64,000 bases of DNA from NCBI GenBank assembly GCA_963924555.1, contig OZ004591.1:1984001-2048000 (forward strand). The letters run 5' to 3'. This document shows, one piece after another, positions 34,471 to 48,800 of the stretch. The notes below the pieces were generated by a model. It worked only from the letters and a program-made list of their open reading frames with translations. It made no database searches and was not told where the DNA came from. The translations under genes and the position numbers were made by a program. Within the stretch, counting starts at the first letter, position 1. Every line of letters begins with the position of its first letter. Source of the stretch: Crambe crambe (Eukaryota > Porifera > Demospongiae > Poecilosclerida > Crambeidae).

Positions 34471-36352
34471 CTATGAGAACACCTCGCAACTTTCTATTTC
34501 ACTCTACCATTTGTACTTATGATTTCACAATTAGACAAATACATTGGGAGGGTCATTTAGTTGAAATCCAGTACCCAGATCCACCCACGTATGTGTAAGT
34601 GCAAACATGGACCTGCAAATAGGTCCCCACACTATTATAACAATTATGCAGTGAGACCTGTAGGGGTGGTAATGCCATGGTGGTATTGAGACTGGTGGTA
34701 AGGGTGGTAATATAATGGCACATTGGGACTGGCAGACTTTCTAGCACATTGAAAGGTGTCCCTTGGAAGTTCTTTGTCTTGTGTCCTTATTTAGAGGATC
34801 CATAATCACACTAGCTATGAAATTGAATGTCTTGGAAACTACATAGTTCTCTGTGATCTGTGTCTTGGTCTGTGGGACTGCTTGAGACTGCAAGAATATC
34901 TTCACCACACTGGTAATGAATAGCACCTGCAATGTACTGATGACACCTGAAATGTACAATATGCATATGCATGCTAGATCCACCATCAATAATTTTGTTT
35001 GAGAAACAGCTATTTTTGGACAGTTGTGATTGGAACGTCGTCCAGGTGACAGTGATACATCAATAAAGATTAGCAGATTATCCTAGTGTAAAGACACTAC
35101 AGTTAATAGTCTCTCCTTTGATGACATTCTGTTTCAGAGGTAAAAAATAGCCAGTAATTAACAGTCCAGCTACGCTTGAGCACATTCTTATTACTTCAGC
35201 TTTCCAGGATGTCTTCCCATTATGCTCGTGATTATGAGTGCACAATATCAAACTAGTCTGTGTGCTGGTTGAAGCGTTATGCTTCAAAATTATGAAGTCA
35301 TAATACCACTGTGCTGGTTATTGAGCACTATATCTCCCCATACACAAAATATAAAACACCACATAACACAAATCATTGTCATGTGTCACAGTAAACAACA
35401 CCAAATAAGGGCATGTGGCATGTAGACACAAGTGTATTCATATACCACATAAGAGGTTTGTGGTATTGTGTGCTGTAAAGTGCAGGACACACACACAACA
35501 ATAGAGGAGATATAACAAGACTTCAAGATATATTTGAATGGCATAAATATATTTCAAACTAATTAGGTTGCCCAATTCTGTGAGTTGTTCCTGCTCTGCA
35601 TATTATGTCCATGTGTGAAGAGGTTAAACTTCTCACACATGCAAACTATTAGAGGATGGCAGCCACCACATATCTAGTAGCTCTGAAAAGCCAGCAAATA
35701 ACAATGGACAGGCAGTTTGTCAGGATTAATCTGTTAGGACTTTAGAGCTGATGTCTAAAATTTGACAGATTAATGGACACCTCAACCATCCCTTGGACCC
35801 TAAATTTCATTGAGTTGACCATGTACATCTATCATAAATTTATGGCCCCTCCCCCAAACAAGGCAAGTCATCTTCCTACACCACTATAAGAGTGTCACTG
35901 TGTACTCTACCTCAGAGCAAGCATTATGTAGAAGTAGAGATGATATACAACAAGAGCGAGACAAGGTACCTGATTGAGATCCAGTTGTACAAATGGTGTG
36001 TGGTAAATGCTGCACAGCAGACATGTTTTTTCAGTCACCACTTGAATATTCTTGCAGCATGCTTAGCTCAGCTTTATAGGATTTTCTTTTCTCTATTGGT
36101 TGACTGCCACCTCATCAACACTGCAACAGGTAGGACTCTACCTCAAAACAATACAGTAACCACTATTAACTAGGAACACAATTCAACAGCTGATTACATG
36201 AAGTCTACCTAGCAAGACTTTCACTACATTATTTTTTGAGTTTAAACGCACATTTCATTAGTCTTCCTTGCTGTTCCATTTAGAACGCAGGGGATGGGCG
36301 TGGCTCGTTTTTGCGGTGAGGCGTGGCTTGTTTTATTTACCTTTCTACAAGT
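34471..36352. other. Gene-poor interval between RRP1 and the Kelch gene
   Basis: I see no convincing exon chain, RNA gene or repeat family here. Short open stretches (for example minus 34741-34989) lack domain similarity and splice-supported neighbours. The 36290-36350 stretch carries GGGCGTGGCTCG and GGCGTGGCTTG words (GC-box-like) just before the Kelch start, probably its promoter. Confidence 0.5.
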
Positions 36353-39300
36353 ATGGCATCTCCTCTATATGAGCCTCCCCCTCGCTGGGGTCACTTTTCA
36401 TCCATCGTAGAAGGAAACCTCTTAATGTATGGAGGAAGAACTAAAGATTTCTACAACCAAGTAGAGAACACCATCAACTTATTTAATCCCTACGAGGAAA
36501 AATGGACCACACATAAGACTACAGGTACTGATCTGATTAGAATATATGATGCTGCAAGTGCGGCACTAGGCAAAAATTTCTATCTTTTCGGAGGATTTAA
36601 TGGTCAAGAGTATATAGGATATATGTACCATCTGGATTCGACTTGGAACATCACAACAATGGACGACTTGGAACATCACAATAATGCACCAATGAGAAAG
36701 CGTGGCTCTAAGATGATATGCCACAAAGAAAATCTAATCTGCTTTGGAGGTCGCGGAATCCCCTCCGCACCACACCAACTTCAATCTCAATTCATCTTGG
36801 ATAAGTACTATGATGATGGAAGGGGGTGGACAAATGAGTTACACAGCTTTAACCTCAAAGAAGGTGAGGTAGAATATTAGGGGTGGTTAATGAGGTGTGT
36901 ACACACCACTCTACTTCCTTCACTCTAAATTGACCCTATAAATGTGGGAGTGGTTAGCTATGTTGTACTGTGCAAAGCACAAAATAGCAGTCTGTCATTA
37001 TTTTATGGCAATTCAATGATGGTCAAGTTGACTGGACAGAAGCAACTATGTGCATATAAGTGACCTAGTAAACTGATATCATAAAAATATTCAATCTGAC
37101 ATGTGAATGACCATAATGTGGATGTTATTTCAGCTTTGACATGTGTAGCACACAGTTCCTCCTATATTATACCATCCTCACCATCTTTGCTGAAACTGGA
37201 TCTATAGGCTGCCTTTCTTGCAGGTTTATTTGTTGCAAGTCAGAAGTAAATTAGAGCTCAATTTGGTATTTTAGTGCTAACCACTTCCCTTACAAAGCAG
37301 TAGATGTGACAATAGTGATTTAACTAGCTACTGGTAACTGGCTAGCTAGTAGCTCTATTAATACTGAAGCTAGCTGTCATAGATAAGATGATGAAGGCAC
37401 TGGCAGAGACTGACTGAAGCTTTTTAGTGGATGGATTGCATCCTCTCCAATAAATTAAAAAATGGGAGTGACTTTATTTGGACGTAGTACCTATCTCAGA
37501 GGTCAACCATTATTAATTTTACACCACCATTTTTTCTTAACTCATTCAGGGAAGGTGGTTAATGTCCATGTCATCAATTGAGGATGTCAATAATATTTAC
37601 TTCCAGATTTGTTTGTGACTCAGTGTTAAGTGTGACAACTATACAGTATTTGTGTGGGTGTCTATGGTATCAAAATGGACCCCTTTCCCATAAAAACTAT
37701 AATTACTATTAATCAAAACACAGACATAATAAAGATTCATAGAGTCCACTGAAGATGACTAGGGGCATGGAAATTATGCCAGCATAGTTTTGGGCATAAT
37801 GGGTTGAACTTTAATGCCAGCACAATGCTGGCATAATATGGGATTTTTACTTCCAGGGGTTGGCAGATATGGAGGTATTGATGTCGACTCTTGAGTTCCT
37901 TTGTATAAACTGCTGAATTAGAGTAGTAACAAAAACAACAACAATAACAACAACAACAACAAACTGTCTTCTGCTGTTTTTGATGATTAAAAGAGGCTAC
38001 AATTATGGCTAGTGGCGGAGTTAGGGAGTTTCTTAGAAGTACCTATCCTAATTCACATCTTAAAATTTAGCACAGCCAGGGCCGGATCCAGGATTTTTAG
38101 ATAGCTAGGTGGACTACACACTAGGCCATGGGGAAGGCTGCAAGAAAGAGCAAGTTATTTGGAGGATCCATTTTGGCTTGCAGGCTGCCACTTTTTGAGC
38201 ATTTAGCATTTTTGCTTCACAATGCACAAATTGGATCCAAGAAGTCCAAAATTTTCCCCAAATCTCCCTAGCACATATTTGTGTGCATTATATGACAGCA
38301 TGAGTATAGGCAAAGGTGTGAACCATCTCGAAAATTGCTAGCTAGCTATTACACTCAAACTCTGAAGTGTCACATACAAGGTCACTGAAGGAAATCACAG
38401 TTAGCAGGGGTGGCTGAGGACCCAAAAAATGGGGGGGCTCAAAATTGCGCATCGATGACTACTCCCGATGAGCTGTAATGATATTCATGAAGGTTTTGAT
38501 TCTATACATGTTGTGGCCAAACAACAATGCAGTCACTAATGTGCAACATCATTTGTGACTTGAAACAATGCAGTCACTAATATGCAGTGACTAGACAGTA
38601 GACTTTACTGCTGCAGTTAGTCAATTATATAATGGGTCAAAAAAGTGGGGGGGGGGGGGGCTCTAGCCCCTCTCGCCCCCACCCTCAGCCGCCACTGGTT
38701 AGTATGTCTAATGTGTGACCTTGAAAATGAAAGCCAAAGTGTTCCAAAAGATATCTTTAAAGTGACACATGCAAGATCACAGGTGTAATTGTTAAGGAAG
38801 TCTCAGTTAGTATGCACTGAGTTATCTAATGTGTGACCTTGAAAGTGCAAGCCAAAATGGATGCATCATGTATACATAGACCATTTCTTTCCAGACCATA
38901 GCCTTATATGATGATGGCTGTAGTATCTACATTGGTTAAGTTAGCTCATATATTATGTGTTCCTACTTTAGAGCAGAAACACAAGAAAAATAGATACGGC
39001 TAAGCAAATTGCAATATTATCTACAGGCTTAGCTTGGGAACAAAAGAGAGGGGGGGCCCTCAACCCCACCCCTGGATCCAGCCCTGACAGCATTTGCAAT
39101 GAAAATATAAAAATGGGAGTGGTAGTGGGACACCCACTAATAAGTACTCTTTTAATAGAAAATCTTGGATCCGCCACTGTATGCTACACTTTTAAATTTT
39201 CTTACCAAATTTTTAAAGCATAATAGGCATTTTTGTTGAGCATAATAGGGCAGGGGTTCTGGCATTGGAGCATAGCATAATAGGGAAGAAAAAAAGCATA

Positions 39301-42300
39301 ATTTGCATGTCTCTAAAGATGACACCATATTTGTATACAGAACTTTGAGACTATACATACTTTATACAGTCACATGTAGCTACACTGACATGCAACACAT
39401 AATACACATCATTATGTACAGACATTCCCATCACCTTCACAGGATTACCAATCTTTATCTTACTTTCCCCTAACTCCCTCAGGGACATGGTCCTCTCCCA
39501 CTGTCACTGGAACAAGGCCCCCTCCCTGTGCTTACTTCACACTAACGGAGATAAATGCAAACACAGCTGTGATGTTTGGAGGTCACCTACCTGGTAATAA
39601 GACAACCAATGATGTGTACATCCTTGATCTGACAAAAATGGTGAGATGTAAAGTGTGGTATTAAAATATAGTGTCTGTTTCCATTGTACATTAATGAAGT
39701 AGATATTTCAGTATATGCTCTGACAGATGTGATGTACTGACTGGATGTTATCATTGTAGCTGGTCCATTATGTCCCCATAGGTAGAGTGCCACCACACTC
39801 AGATAAGATATTCATCTATCAAGGTGAATATCCAAGAAATGGGAGGTCAAGTATGATCATGTGACTTGAGGACCACCAGGACCAATTATGACCATTGTTT
39901 ATTTAGTAGTAAAAAATGAAACCATGAAACTTTTAGGTCATTGATTTTATGATCATATTATATTGTGTTCAGCATGAAGTGAGTTCCATTAGGGAAATAT
40001 AATAATTATGACCACTGATGAAAGAAGTTATTTAGAATTGTGAATGTAGCAATCATTTAGGTTGATAGTTCACAAACCATGTGTCTTCATTTCTCATTCA
40101 TATAGTAGCTAGTAGGAAAGTATTAAATGGTCCAAATTTCATATAATTTGTACAGCAGCAGAAATGATAATTTATAGTTGGACTTATTAAGCATGTGTGC
40201 ATAAGCCTAACAGCTAGCTGGCATGCTTGATTGGTAGCAGCTGCAGTATTGATTTTCAGCAAGCAAGCTTCATCTCTCCCTGACTGCAAGGTGCTAATAA
40301 AGCTGTAACAGAAGTACGGAATTCCCTGAAATGAACGAGCTACAGCAAGTTCATAACTGAACGACAACTTTTCTTTTCTTTATAGCAACCATTGTTACAT
40401 CCCATGGTTTCAATAGATCTGATCTCTCCATTGCTGTGGCAGCGATTAGTCTTTTGAGTTGAGCATAAGAAATTTTAACCAACCCGCCATACAGTAAGTA
40501 CCAACCTAATAATCTTTCTGTTAATTTGTAAATTGTGAAGAAGGGGCTAAGTGATAGTGTTTGTCCATGTGTACATGTGTTTATATCATTTGATTGCAAT
40601 TAATTTTATAACAAATTTATACTTCTTTTTTCCGTCATATCTCTTCCCTTGTTTTAACTACCTTAAAATCTAACCCCCGTTATTGAACTCTATAGGTTGC
40701 CTAGAAATTCATTTGACAGTATTAGTCATCTGTTCTTCTACTGAGTATTATAGCTCCTTGAATATCAATGAATACCTAATTACTGATGGAGACACACTTC
40801 ACAGCTTGGTAATTGTAATTGTAACCTTTTTGTAGCACTGGAGAAAACTGGCCCATCAGGAGGGAGAACCCTGTCCAGTGGCTAGAAGTGGCCATGCTTC
40901 TGTCTGTCTGGGTTATGATGGAGATCACCCCCAGATTGTTGTGATTGGGGGGATTGATGATGACCTGAAGGTCCTAAGTGACATGTGGCTACTTGATGTA
41001 GTGTCTGGGATTTGGAGGGAGGTGAGTGATAAATTAGAATAAATAATAACAATGGTGGGCACTGAATCATTTAAAATTAAAATCTCCCTTGTTGTTCTTC
41101 ACCTCCCATGTGGTGTTATTGTTACTGTTTGTGTTGAAGACACTCTCTAGTGGCATCATATCAGAGCACTCTACCATAGTAGCATATCATCAGTTTAATA
41201 AGTGTCATGCAGATATTGACAATGTGTGGGTTTCAGTTGAGATATAATGTTATGTCCTTACTGCATCACACTCAGTTGGTAGTGTTTCATTATAGGCAAT
41301 TCTTTCACTTTTGCTGTGAGTAAAAAGTGTGCATTGTTTTAGTTGTAGCTACAAGGAAGTGCTTTTCTACCAATTATAATGTTTGTAGTTAATAGAATTT
41401 TCCTTTATCTTCATAATTGGAGTGAGCATAGCAGCACATTAAGAGTTACAGAGGGTAATTAAATTTAGTCTGGGTATGGAGTAATCTGTCAGGTGTTTGG
41501 AAAAATGGTTGGCATTCCCTAGAATAGTTTTAAAATGACCACTGACCAAGTAGTTATTATAATTATTTTTATGATGTGTGAGTAATAACTTAGTAACATT
41601 TGTCACATAAATCATTGATAATCACTGCACACATTATCCACAACATGCTGTGTACCTCTCCATCTGCTAATAGGCAGGTGCTGCATGTATGAGTGTTTCT
41701 AATTACCCTCTTCATGTGTGCACAGCAAGTGTTAATCTGGACTTAAAATTGCTTGTTCATTTCCACTTGGACAGCTATACAAACTTCTATTTCCTCTAAT
41801 AGCTCAAAACTGTCAAGTATTTCTTCAGCTCTGGAGTCCTAGTCTTCAGTTAGCTATTTAATTATTCCATTCCTAATTTGCACGTGAATGTGAAATTCAT
41901 TGCCATGTCCATATACATGCTTGGGGTGTGAAATGTGAGGTTACCACATATTAGAGTAATGTGATCCATTTTGCTATTTTAAGTATGTATGTATGTTGCT
42001 ATGTACTGTGCTATCTTCAAAGTTCTAATGCAGTGGTACCTGATGACCTTTTTATTAGCCAGTACTAACACCAATTATTGGCACCATGTAGTTTAGTATT
42101 AGAGGTCAAAACTAACAGTGCTGGAATTAACCATCTAGCACTTATTGGATTATTATTTGTAGTCTAAAGTACAAATTATCATGAAATGACCTCCTTACTC
42201 CCTCTAGTTATGTGTGATATTTGCATGACATTGTCTTGATGAGGATGTATTTCACAATGGCATAATATGGAGGTTTTTTAGTCTTGTGGTGTGGAGACTA

Positions 42301-44561
42301 GTGATGATGTGTGTATTGAAATGGAGGATGATGTCATGGTAATTGTGAGAGGAATGTTATGTGTCCATGTGCAGATCAAAGTTCCAAGTCTCCAGTCAAG
42401 AAGCAGCCACACTGCTGATGTGTTCCATTTCAATGCAAGATTGGCAGACGTCATTCTATTTGGTGGGGTTCCTGAAGTGCCAAGGAATGCCAAGTCCAAT
42501 GCTGACCTTCCAATGATAGCCCAGACCACTGTGCTACGATTTGGTGAGTGTGATTTAACTGATGCTAGTCATACTATACTTCATTCCTCCATAATATAAG
42601 TACAGTAGAAAGTCACTGGAGGTCTTTATTTCCATGTATTATGAATACTTACATTTTAAGTGTGCATATTTTAATGTCTCTATTATCCACTGACTTAACA
42701 TCTCTGTACAGTGGGACCTCTAAATAAGCAGACATGTCTGGAAGAGCATAATAGTCTCTTTATTTGGAGACATAGTGACATTACTGTAAATCTTCTATTT
42801 AGTGTGTTACTCTAATATAGTGTCACAATCACATTTAGACCCATTCTTATAATCATGGCACTAAATGAAGTTTTAGTATGACATTGCACTAAGCACCACT
42901 CTATAATGCAGTCAATGTAGTCTAATAATAAACTCTCATTCTGTTAATGTGCCAGTCATGATTTTTTCTGGCATGTTAATTGGAAGATTTATGGTATTGG
43001 ATGTTCTATAGTAACTGTTGTTGTTTGTTGCACTTGTTAGGAAGTTGTGTTTGTGGTTTGTGCATGTCTTGTGTTGTTGTGCATGACTTATGTGGTTATA
43101 CAAGTACAAGCTATTCACAAGATTAAAGACAGACAAGTGTGATAGTTTGCTTTAGAATGATTATTTCATTCCAATTCCCTCATTTTTACTCATGCTTTTT
43201 AAACACCCTATCATTCTGGAGGTGAAACATACTTCACTTTCATTGTACCACCACACATCCAAACTCAATCCCTCTTCCAATGTGCCATAAATTTTAAACT
43301 AAATTATGCAGAAACTGAGTTGCTTCAATCCAGTTTTCAGCATGTAGCTAACTTCTTAATGGGTGACTTCCTTTTCAAATCATTCATTATTTTCCTAACT
43401 CCATTAGCTGATGATCTAAATTGTTCATGTAATAATTAAGGTTTCAATATGCAAGGGTCAGCACCCTCATAATCTTGTATCATTATATTTGGAGGTCAAA
43501 TTGAGCAGTATTTCAGTGAGAGTTTCACTGGAGCATGTGAAGCTAGCTTTTTACTTCTTCTGACAGTTTTGCTGCTACAAAAATATTCTGAGTTAAATGT
43601 TCTTTAAGTATCATTCGACACTTAACATGTTTAGATATTGAAATTGAACAGATTGCAGCTGGCAAGCTTGTAGTTCATGGTCTTCTCTTCGCAATCTGCA
43701 TCAGGAGTGAAAGTACACATCCTTGTTTCTTGTCCTTGATTTACTGCTAGATAGTTATAACAGAAGATACTTTACTGTGGATGTGGTTCCATTTTATATG
43801 CTGTGTACAGCTACTCGATTACTATTTCATCAAGTGACCTCCACTTAACTTACCAACCACTCATTGATAATTGATACTTCAAATAACTACATCCATCATA
43901 CTTTTCCATTTCTTCTCCACCATCTTGTGATATGAAGAATATCACTATAACTTAATGGTTAAAAAATGGATATCACTTCTATTTCTCATCTAGTTTCTAG
44001 TTACTAGATAGTTTCCATGCAGTAACTAGTTACCATATGGTGGAAATTTTTCATTGAGTAAACGTTCATGGATTCAGTTGTTTTACTCCAGCCTATGGTT
44101 CACACTTCACAACACATTATTACAGTATTTCCCAACCAATTAGCTAAGATTGATTCCTGTCAAAAGCTGGTCTAAACCTCCACCATAAATCTCACTATCA
44201 TTTAATAACATACAAAGACACTCTTCAAACCTGAGGTCAACCATAACATAATTATTACTAATGCTAATTAGAATGTGTTGATGATGAGTGGAGTCTGATT
44301 GATGTTTGCAAATTTCCTGACCTCGGGAGTCCAGAGAGAGTGAAGATGAAAGAAGAACTGAAGAAGAATTCCAGTAAGTGTGCATATGTAATTATAGAGT
44401 TAGTATCATATTAACCCTCAGTGCATGCACGAAGGTCACAGTACTCAGTTGTGTATGTATTAATGTATCTGTTACATCCACCATGAAGCCATGCAGTAGT
44501 GGTGACCTCAACTATGTCCAAATAATACTCTCCAGTGTGTTCTTTATTCCCAGAAAGATGA
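36353..44561 (+). CDS. Kelch-repeat protein
   Basis: Six exons (36353-36863, 39483-39640, 40836-41021, 42375-42543, 44272-44373, 44554-44561) join in phase to 377 residues. Kelch blades show as RWGHFSSIVEGNLLMYGGRT, FYLFGGFNGQEYIG, LICFGGRG, CAYFTLTEINANTAVMFGGH, SGHASVCLG with QIVVIGGIDD, and SSHTADVFHFN with ADVILFGGVP, so a six-blade propeller is plausible. After the propeller the text is ECVDDEWSLIDVCKFPDLGS, then a short basic tail. The last tiny exon (SKR, stop at 44559-44561) rests only on a good acceptor. The gene may instead continue. Introns are much longer than those to the left and full of repeats. The partner and function are unknown; Kelch propellers usually bind other proteins. 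Confidence 0.75.
38077..39086. mobile_element. MITE-like element, CAGGGCCGGATCCAGG ends, 5-bp flanking repeat
   Basis: The left end CAGGGCCGGATCCAGG (38077) is the inverse of CCTGGATCCAGCCCTG (ending 39086). ACAGC flanks both sides (38072-38076 and 39087-39091). The element is non-coding and lies in the second-largest Kelch intron. Another related end, GGATCCGCCACTG, lies at 39164-39176, so older relatives may surround it. I cannot assign a superfamily: CAG...CTG ends recall hAT, but the flanking repeat is 5 rather than 8 bp. Confidence 0.6.
38405..38697. mobile_element. Short MITE nested in the previous element
   Basis: Ends CAGGGGTGGCTGAGG and CCTCAGCCGCCACTG are inverted partners. GTTAG flanks both sides (38400-38404 and 38698-38702). 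It has a G-rich interior with a 14-18 base G run near the right end and no ORF. It lies wholly inside 38077-39086, so it inserted later. Confidence 0.7.
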
Positions 44562-45864
44562 CAAGATTTGTAGTTGAGCTTCCCTACATGAAATGTTTAA
44601 ATCTAATATTGTCTCTATGATACTTAATAGCTTGCTTTACTAAGAAAGAAGGTAAATTGTAGTTAACTTCTATACTATATAAGTCATAGTGTATGTTTGT
44701 CAGCCTAGACTGTGTACTTAATACCTCCAACTGATCAACGATCTCCTGCTCAGTATCTGAAATGTAATGCAAACATCTACTTCAACACACTTTATGTAGC
44801 TATGTGACTTCTCTCAGGTGACGCGATCAAAATATATCTTTTATGGTACCTCAGTCCAAACATTAGCCTTGTCCCCAGGCTCTATTGAAAATAGAACCTT
44901 GTATCAATTGTTTGCGCATGTGTGTAGTTTACAGGCCAATAACCTGAAAGTTTACTGGGTGAGACTTCTTTCTCTTTTTCTTTATTGTTTCGTCCAGTTT
45001 TTCCATACCATTCGCTATACTGCAGTACTTATGCTCAACAAGACTCTGGCTTTATTATTTGGTGCTCAGATTATTTTTTCACAAGTAAACGTCCATTTAC
45101 AGAGAGCGTAGAATGAATATACGGAAGCCTCGGAATTCCGAGGCTAATGCATACAATTGATACCAGGCTCTCTTTTAGACAGGTCGCAAAAGAATACCTT
45201 GGGCCAAGGCTACTAAAGAAATCACAGTACAGAATAACTGTTATTATTTTTTAGAGTAATTCAGGTGAGCCTAAGTTGGCTTTCTACTATATATGTAGCT
45301 ATCTTAGGAACGTTTTAAGATTGTAGTTTTCATTTGCGGTAGAGCGTACGCATGTCATGCATCTTATATCCTTACCTTGCTGTAGAGCAGCATTTTCTTA
45401 TGCAACGACCACAAGTATAACATGCACTCAGAGCATCATTAATACATCACAAATAACATCCACACAGGGCACAGAATCTTCTCTTTACCTACAGAGTTTA
45501 TTGAATATAACAATATACACAGCAGACCTTATAACTCATCACCTTCAAAGATAAAAACTGTTCACTTAAACTCTCAGTAAATCAAAACACACACAAATAC
45601 ACATATCAAGCAATCCACCAAATATCTAACCACATCGATTCAGATTATCAGACTCACCCCACAATGCCCTGCATTTCTCTAATGGAAAAAAGCATATAAA
45701 AGAAAATCAGCCCCAAAAGTCAAACAATTGCTGAGATTCCTTATCACGTGTAGTAAGATCGTCTGTAGCTGCTTTGAATTGCCTTTTCTTGTGTTTCCAC
45801 TTTGCTGTGTGTAGTACTGCACTGAGGGCTAGTACTTCAGAGCTTTTAATAGTAGCAGTAATGG
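44562..45864. other. Interval between Kelch gene and COR/ZU5/Death gene
   Basis: No supported exon. A GCCTTGTCCCCAGGCT word near 44868 resembles the dispersed foldback family. ATCACGTGTA lies at 45744, and the last 60 bp should hold the downstream promoter. A four-codon upstream ORF, ATGGATGAGTGA at 45861, overlaps the next start out of frame. Confidence 0.45.
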
Positions 45865-48800
45865 ATGAGTGATCGTGATGGAACCCTTCACTTTATGTCT
45901 GATCCATTGAATTTAGTGATAGAGCAACACTTGAAGGAAGGCATCCAGTATGGCTTCATTCCATCAGAAGTTACCAACTGCCTAGCTTATGGAGTTCCGG
46001 GATCAGGGAAGACGTCTCTCCACTATTCTCTCTATGACCTCCCTGCACCGGAACTTCGCATCAGTACTGCATGCATCGAGCAAGCACAGAGAGCAGTGCT
46101 GGTCACAAGAAGCAGTGAAGATTCTTCATCTGAAATTGTGATATGCAAACCAGTGGAAGAACAGGATCTCAAAGAAATGCTTGCGAAAGAGATGACTGAA
46201 GAAAGGATAACCGAGCAAAAGAAAGAAGTATTTTCACAAATCGAGAAGACACTGAAGGAATATTTTCCAGTGGAAGATCGCTCGACTCGACCCGTGTCAC
46301 CTTCCACTCAAGAGCCGACTCCAGTGGAAGATCATCCACTGCAACACTTACTTCAGCCTGTTTCAATTCCAAGGCCTTCCCCCACACCTGATGAAGAAGC
46401 TACTTCGCACTTAGTCATATCACCTCAAGTGAAATTGCAAGGAATGGATGAAATCCTGTATTTGATGCTCCACCCCACCCCAGCCAACCTACCACGACTG
46501 AGAAACCGCTTGGTGCAATTCATCGACAGTGGTGGACAGCCCAAGTTATTGGAGATGTTACCTGCATATCTCCGAAATCTCTCTGGTGTGATGCTTGTGC
46601 ATCGTCTCTTGGAAAGCCTCAGCACCATGCCCAAGGCAGAATACTGCGATAAAGATGGCAAGCTGTTCGAGTTGGGTCACTTCAACCTGACCAATCTGGA
46701 AATGTTGGTGAAGTGTGCACAGCTCTCTCGTTACCACCAGTCTCATCTGGCACTGCCTCATGTGGAGTACGATGATTCTCCTCCCGACATTGTAGTGGTG
46801 GGCACCTTCAAAGACCAGGAAGGCAAATGCAAGCAAACCAGGGAGGAGAAAAATGCTAAACTGGAGGTGGCATTTGAGCAGTTCGGCAAGAGCATCATCA
46901 GGCAATCGAATGGGGAGATCATTTTTGGTGTGGATGCCACCTCTCGCAGCGATCCTATAATCTCAGAGCTAAGAGCTGCCTTGAAGCATGTGAAATGCCT
47001 GCACTACAAGTGCCCGATCCTGTGGTACCTCCTTGAAGTGGAGCTGAGGAAGCTGGGGAAGAAAGTTATTCCCAAAGAGTATGTCATGTCAATAGCCTAA
47101 GAGTTGCATATCGAAATCACAGAATCGATAGAAGCTGCATTGCTGTTTTGGCATGAAATTAATCTCATTATGTATTTTCCAAGTATCCTTCCTGAAGTTG
47201 TCATATTCCAGCCAGATGCCATGATTGGAATGATCAGTCAACTCTACGAGCAGCACATCAAGATCAGCGACACTGCTGAATGCGATATTTCCTCCGAAGA
47301 AGATTTACGTTTTCGAGACAAAGCTGTCTTTAGTGATGATTATGCCTACAACATCAAAAATGAGACCATCCTGTCTGTGGACGAGCTCCTCCTTATCCTT
47401 CAGGACAGGAAGACCATTGCAAAATTGCCTTCCAGCTCCTCCCTGTATTTCATGCCCAGCCTTTTAGAAGAGTTGACTGAAGAAGAGCTTGCTGGTTCTC
47501 ATTCTCAACTTGCCTCTCAACGTCCAGTTGCTTCATCTCTGCTGGTCTCTTTCCCCACTCCTGAAGTTCCTTCAGGTCTCTTTTGCACTTTCATATCTGA
47601 TATAGTCTCTTCCAGTGAGTGCAAGATCCCTCACCTCGATAGTACCACCAGGTTGTATAGGAACTTCATCTCTGTCACTCTTAGTTTTAGCTCAGTCTCT
47701 TTCGGTACACTCACTCTGCACAACACGGGAAAGGTTTTCTCCATCACTCCTTACTCCCTCTCCTCTTCTTCTTTCTTGCCAAAAGTAAAGAAGCTTGTAG
47801 CTAAAGCTCTTGATGCTTCTTGTAGGGTGTTGTCTTACAGAAAGCTTCACCAGTTCTCCTTCCAGTGTGAGTGTGGTCAATCTCCTCCTCATGTTGCTCA
47901 TGTTTCACCTGACAAGAAGGTAACCACCTGCTCCATGGATGCTGATAAAGCAGGCATTGATCTCACCAGGAAGCAGCTCATGTGGACGAGTAAGTTTTCA
48001 CTTCATTCACTAATCTTTTTTCTCTTTATTTAGATCAGTCCATTGGAGTCACTCCTGAACCTTTCGACTCTTTATCTCAAGGTACATTGACTGCCAAACT
48101 AATGACTACTAGATCATGACTACATCACATGCACATGATTTTCTTGCATATTATGTCTATCATGTTTGTATACATAACATATTAGAGTATGTGAGAGGAC
48201 TCGATGTCATTGGATCGACCTCATTCATTTACAGTGGAGAAGCTGTGAGCTTCACCTGGAAGGACTATGGCTTCAAGCTCCACCTTCCTGAGAATGCCTT
48301 ACCTCCTGATGTCACAGAGTGTTCTGTTCGAATCAGGGCATCTCTCTGTGGCCAGTTCCAGTTTCCTGATGGTGCTGAGTTGGTGAGTGGAATCTACTCC
48401 ATTCACAGCTCTCACTCCTTCACTCGGCCAGCAACAGTGGAAATTGAGCATTTCAGCACCACTGACACTCCCAAAGAAGCTGAAGAGCTTTCCTTCGTCG
48501 TCAGCACTGGAGACCTACTGCTCTCTCAATTCCGCCCACTTAATGATGGGATTTTCCCTGTTCACAGTAGATATGGAGCCATTGAAGTGCCACATTTTTG
48601 CAAGTATGGTGTCACGAGGACTAGAAAGTCAAGATGTGAACAAGTGGATCAGGAGCAGGGTTATAGCCTCGAGTCTCGCAATTTATACAAAGGCTATCTT
48701 CTATTAAACGAGGCAAATCATGGTGATGATTGGGAAGTGATATTCAGTATTACTCCAGACTCAAAAATCCACTCTAAAGTGAGTTAGCTTTGATAATTAT

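Noticed and set aside
34741-34989. Hydrophobic minus-strand ORF
   Set aside because: No recognisable family and no splice-supported neighbours. Composition alone does not support a gene.
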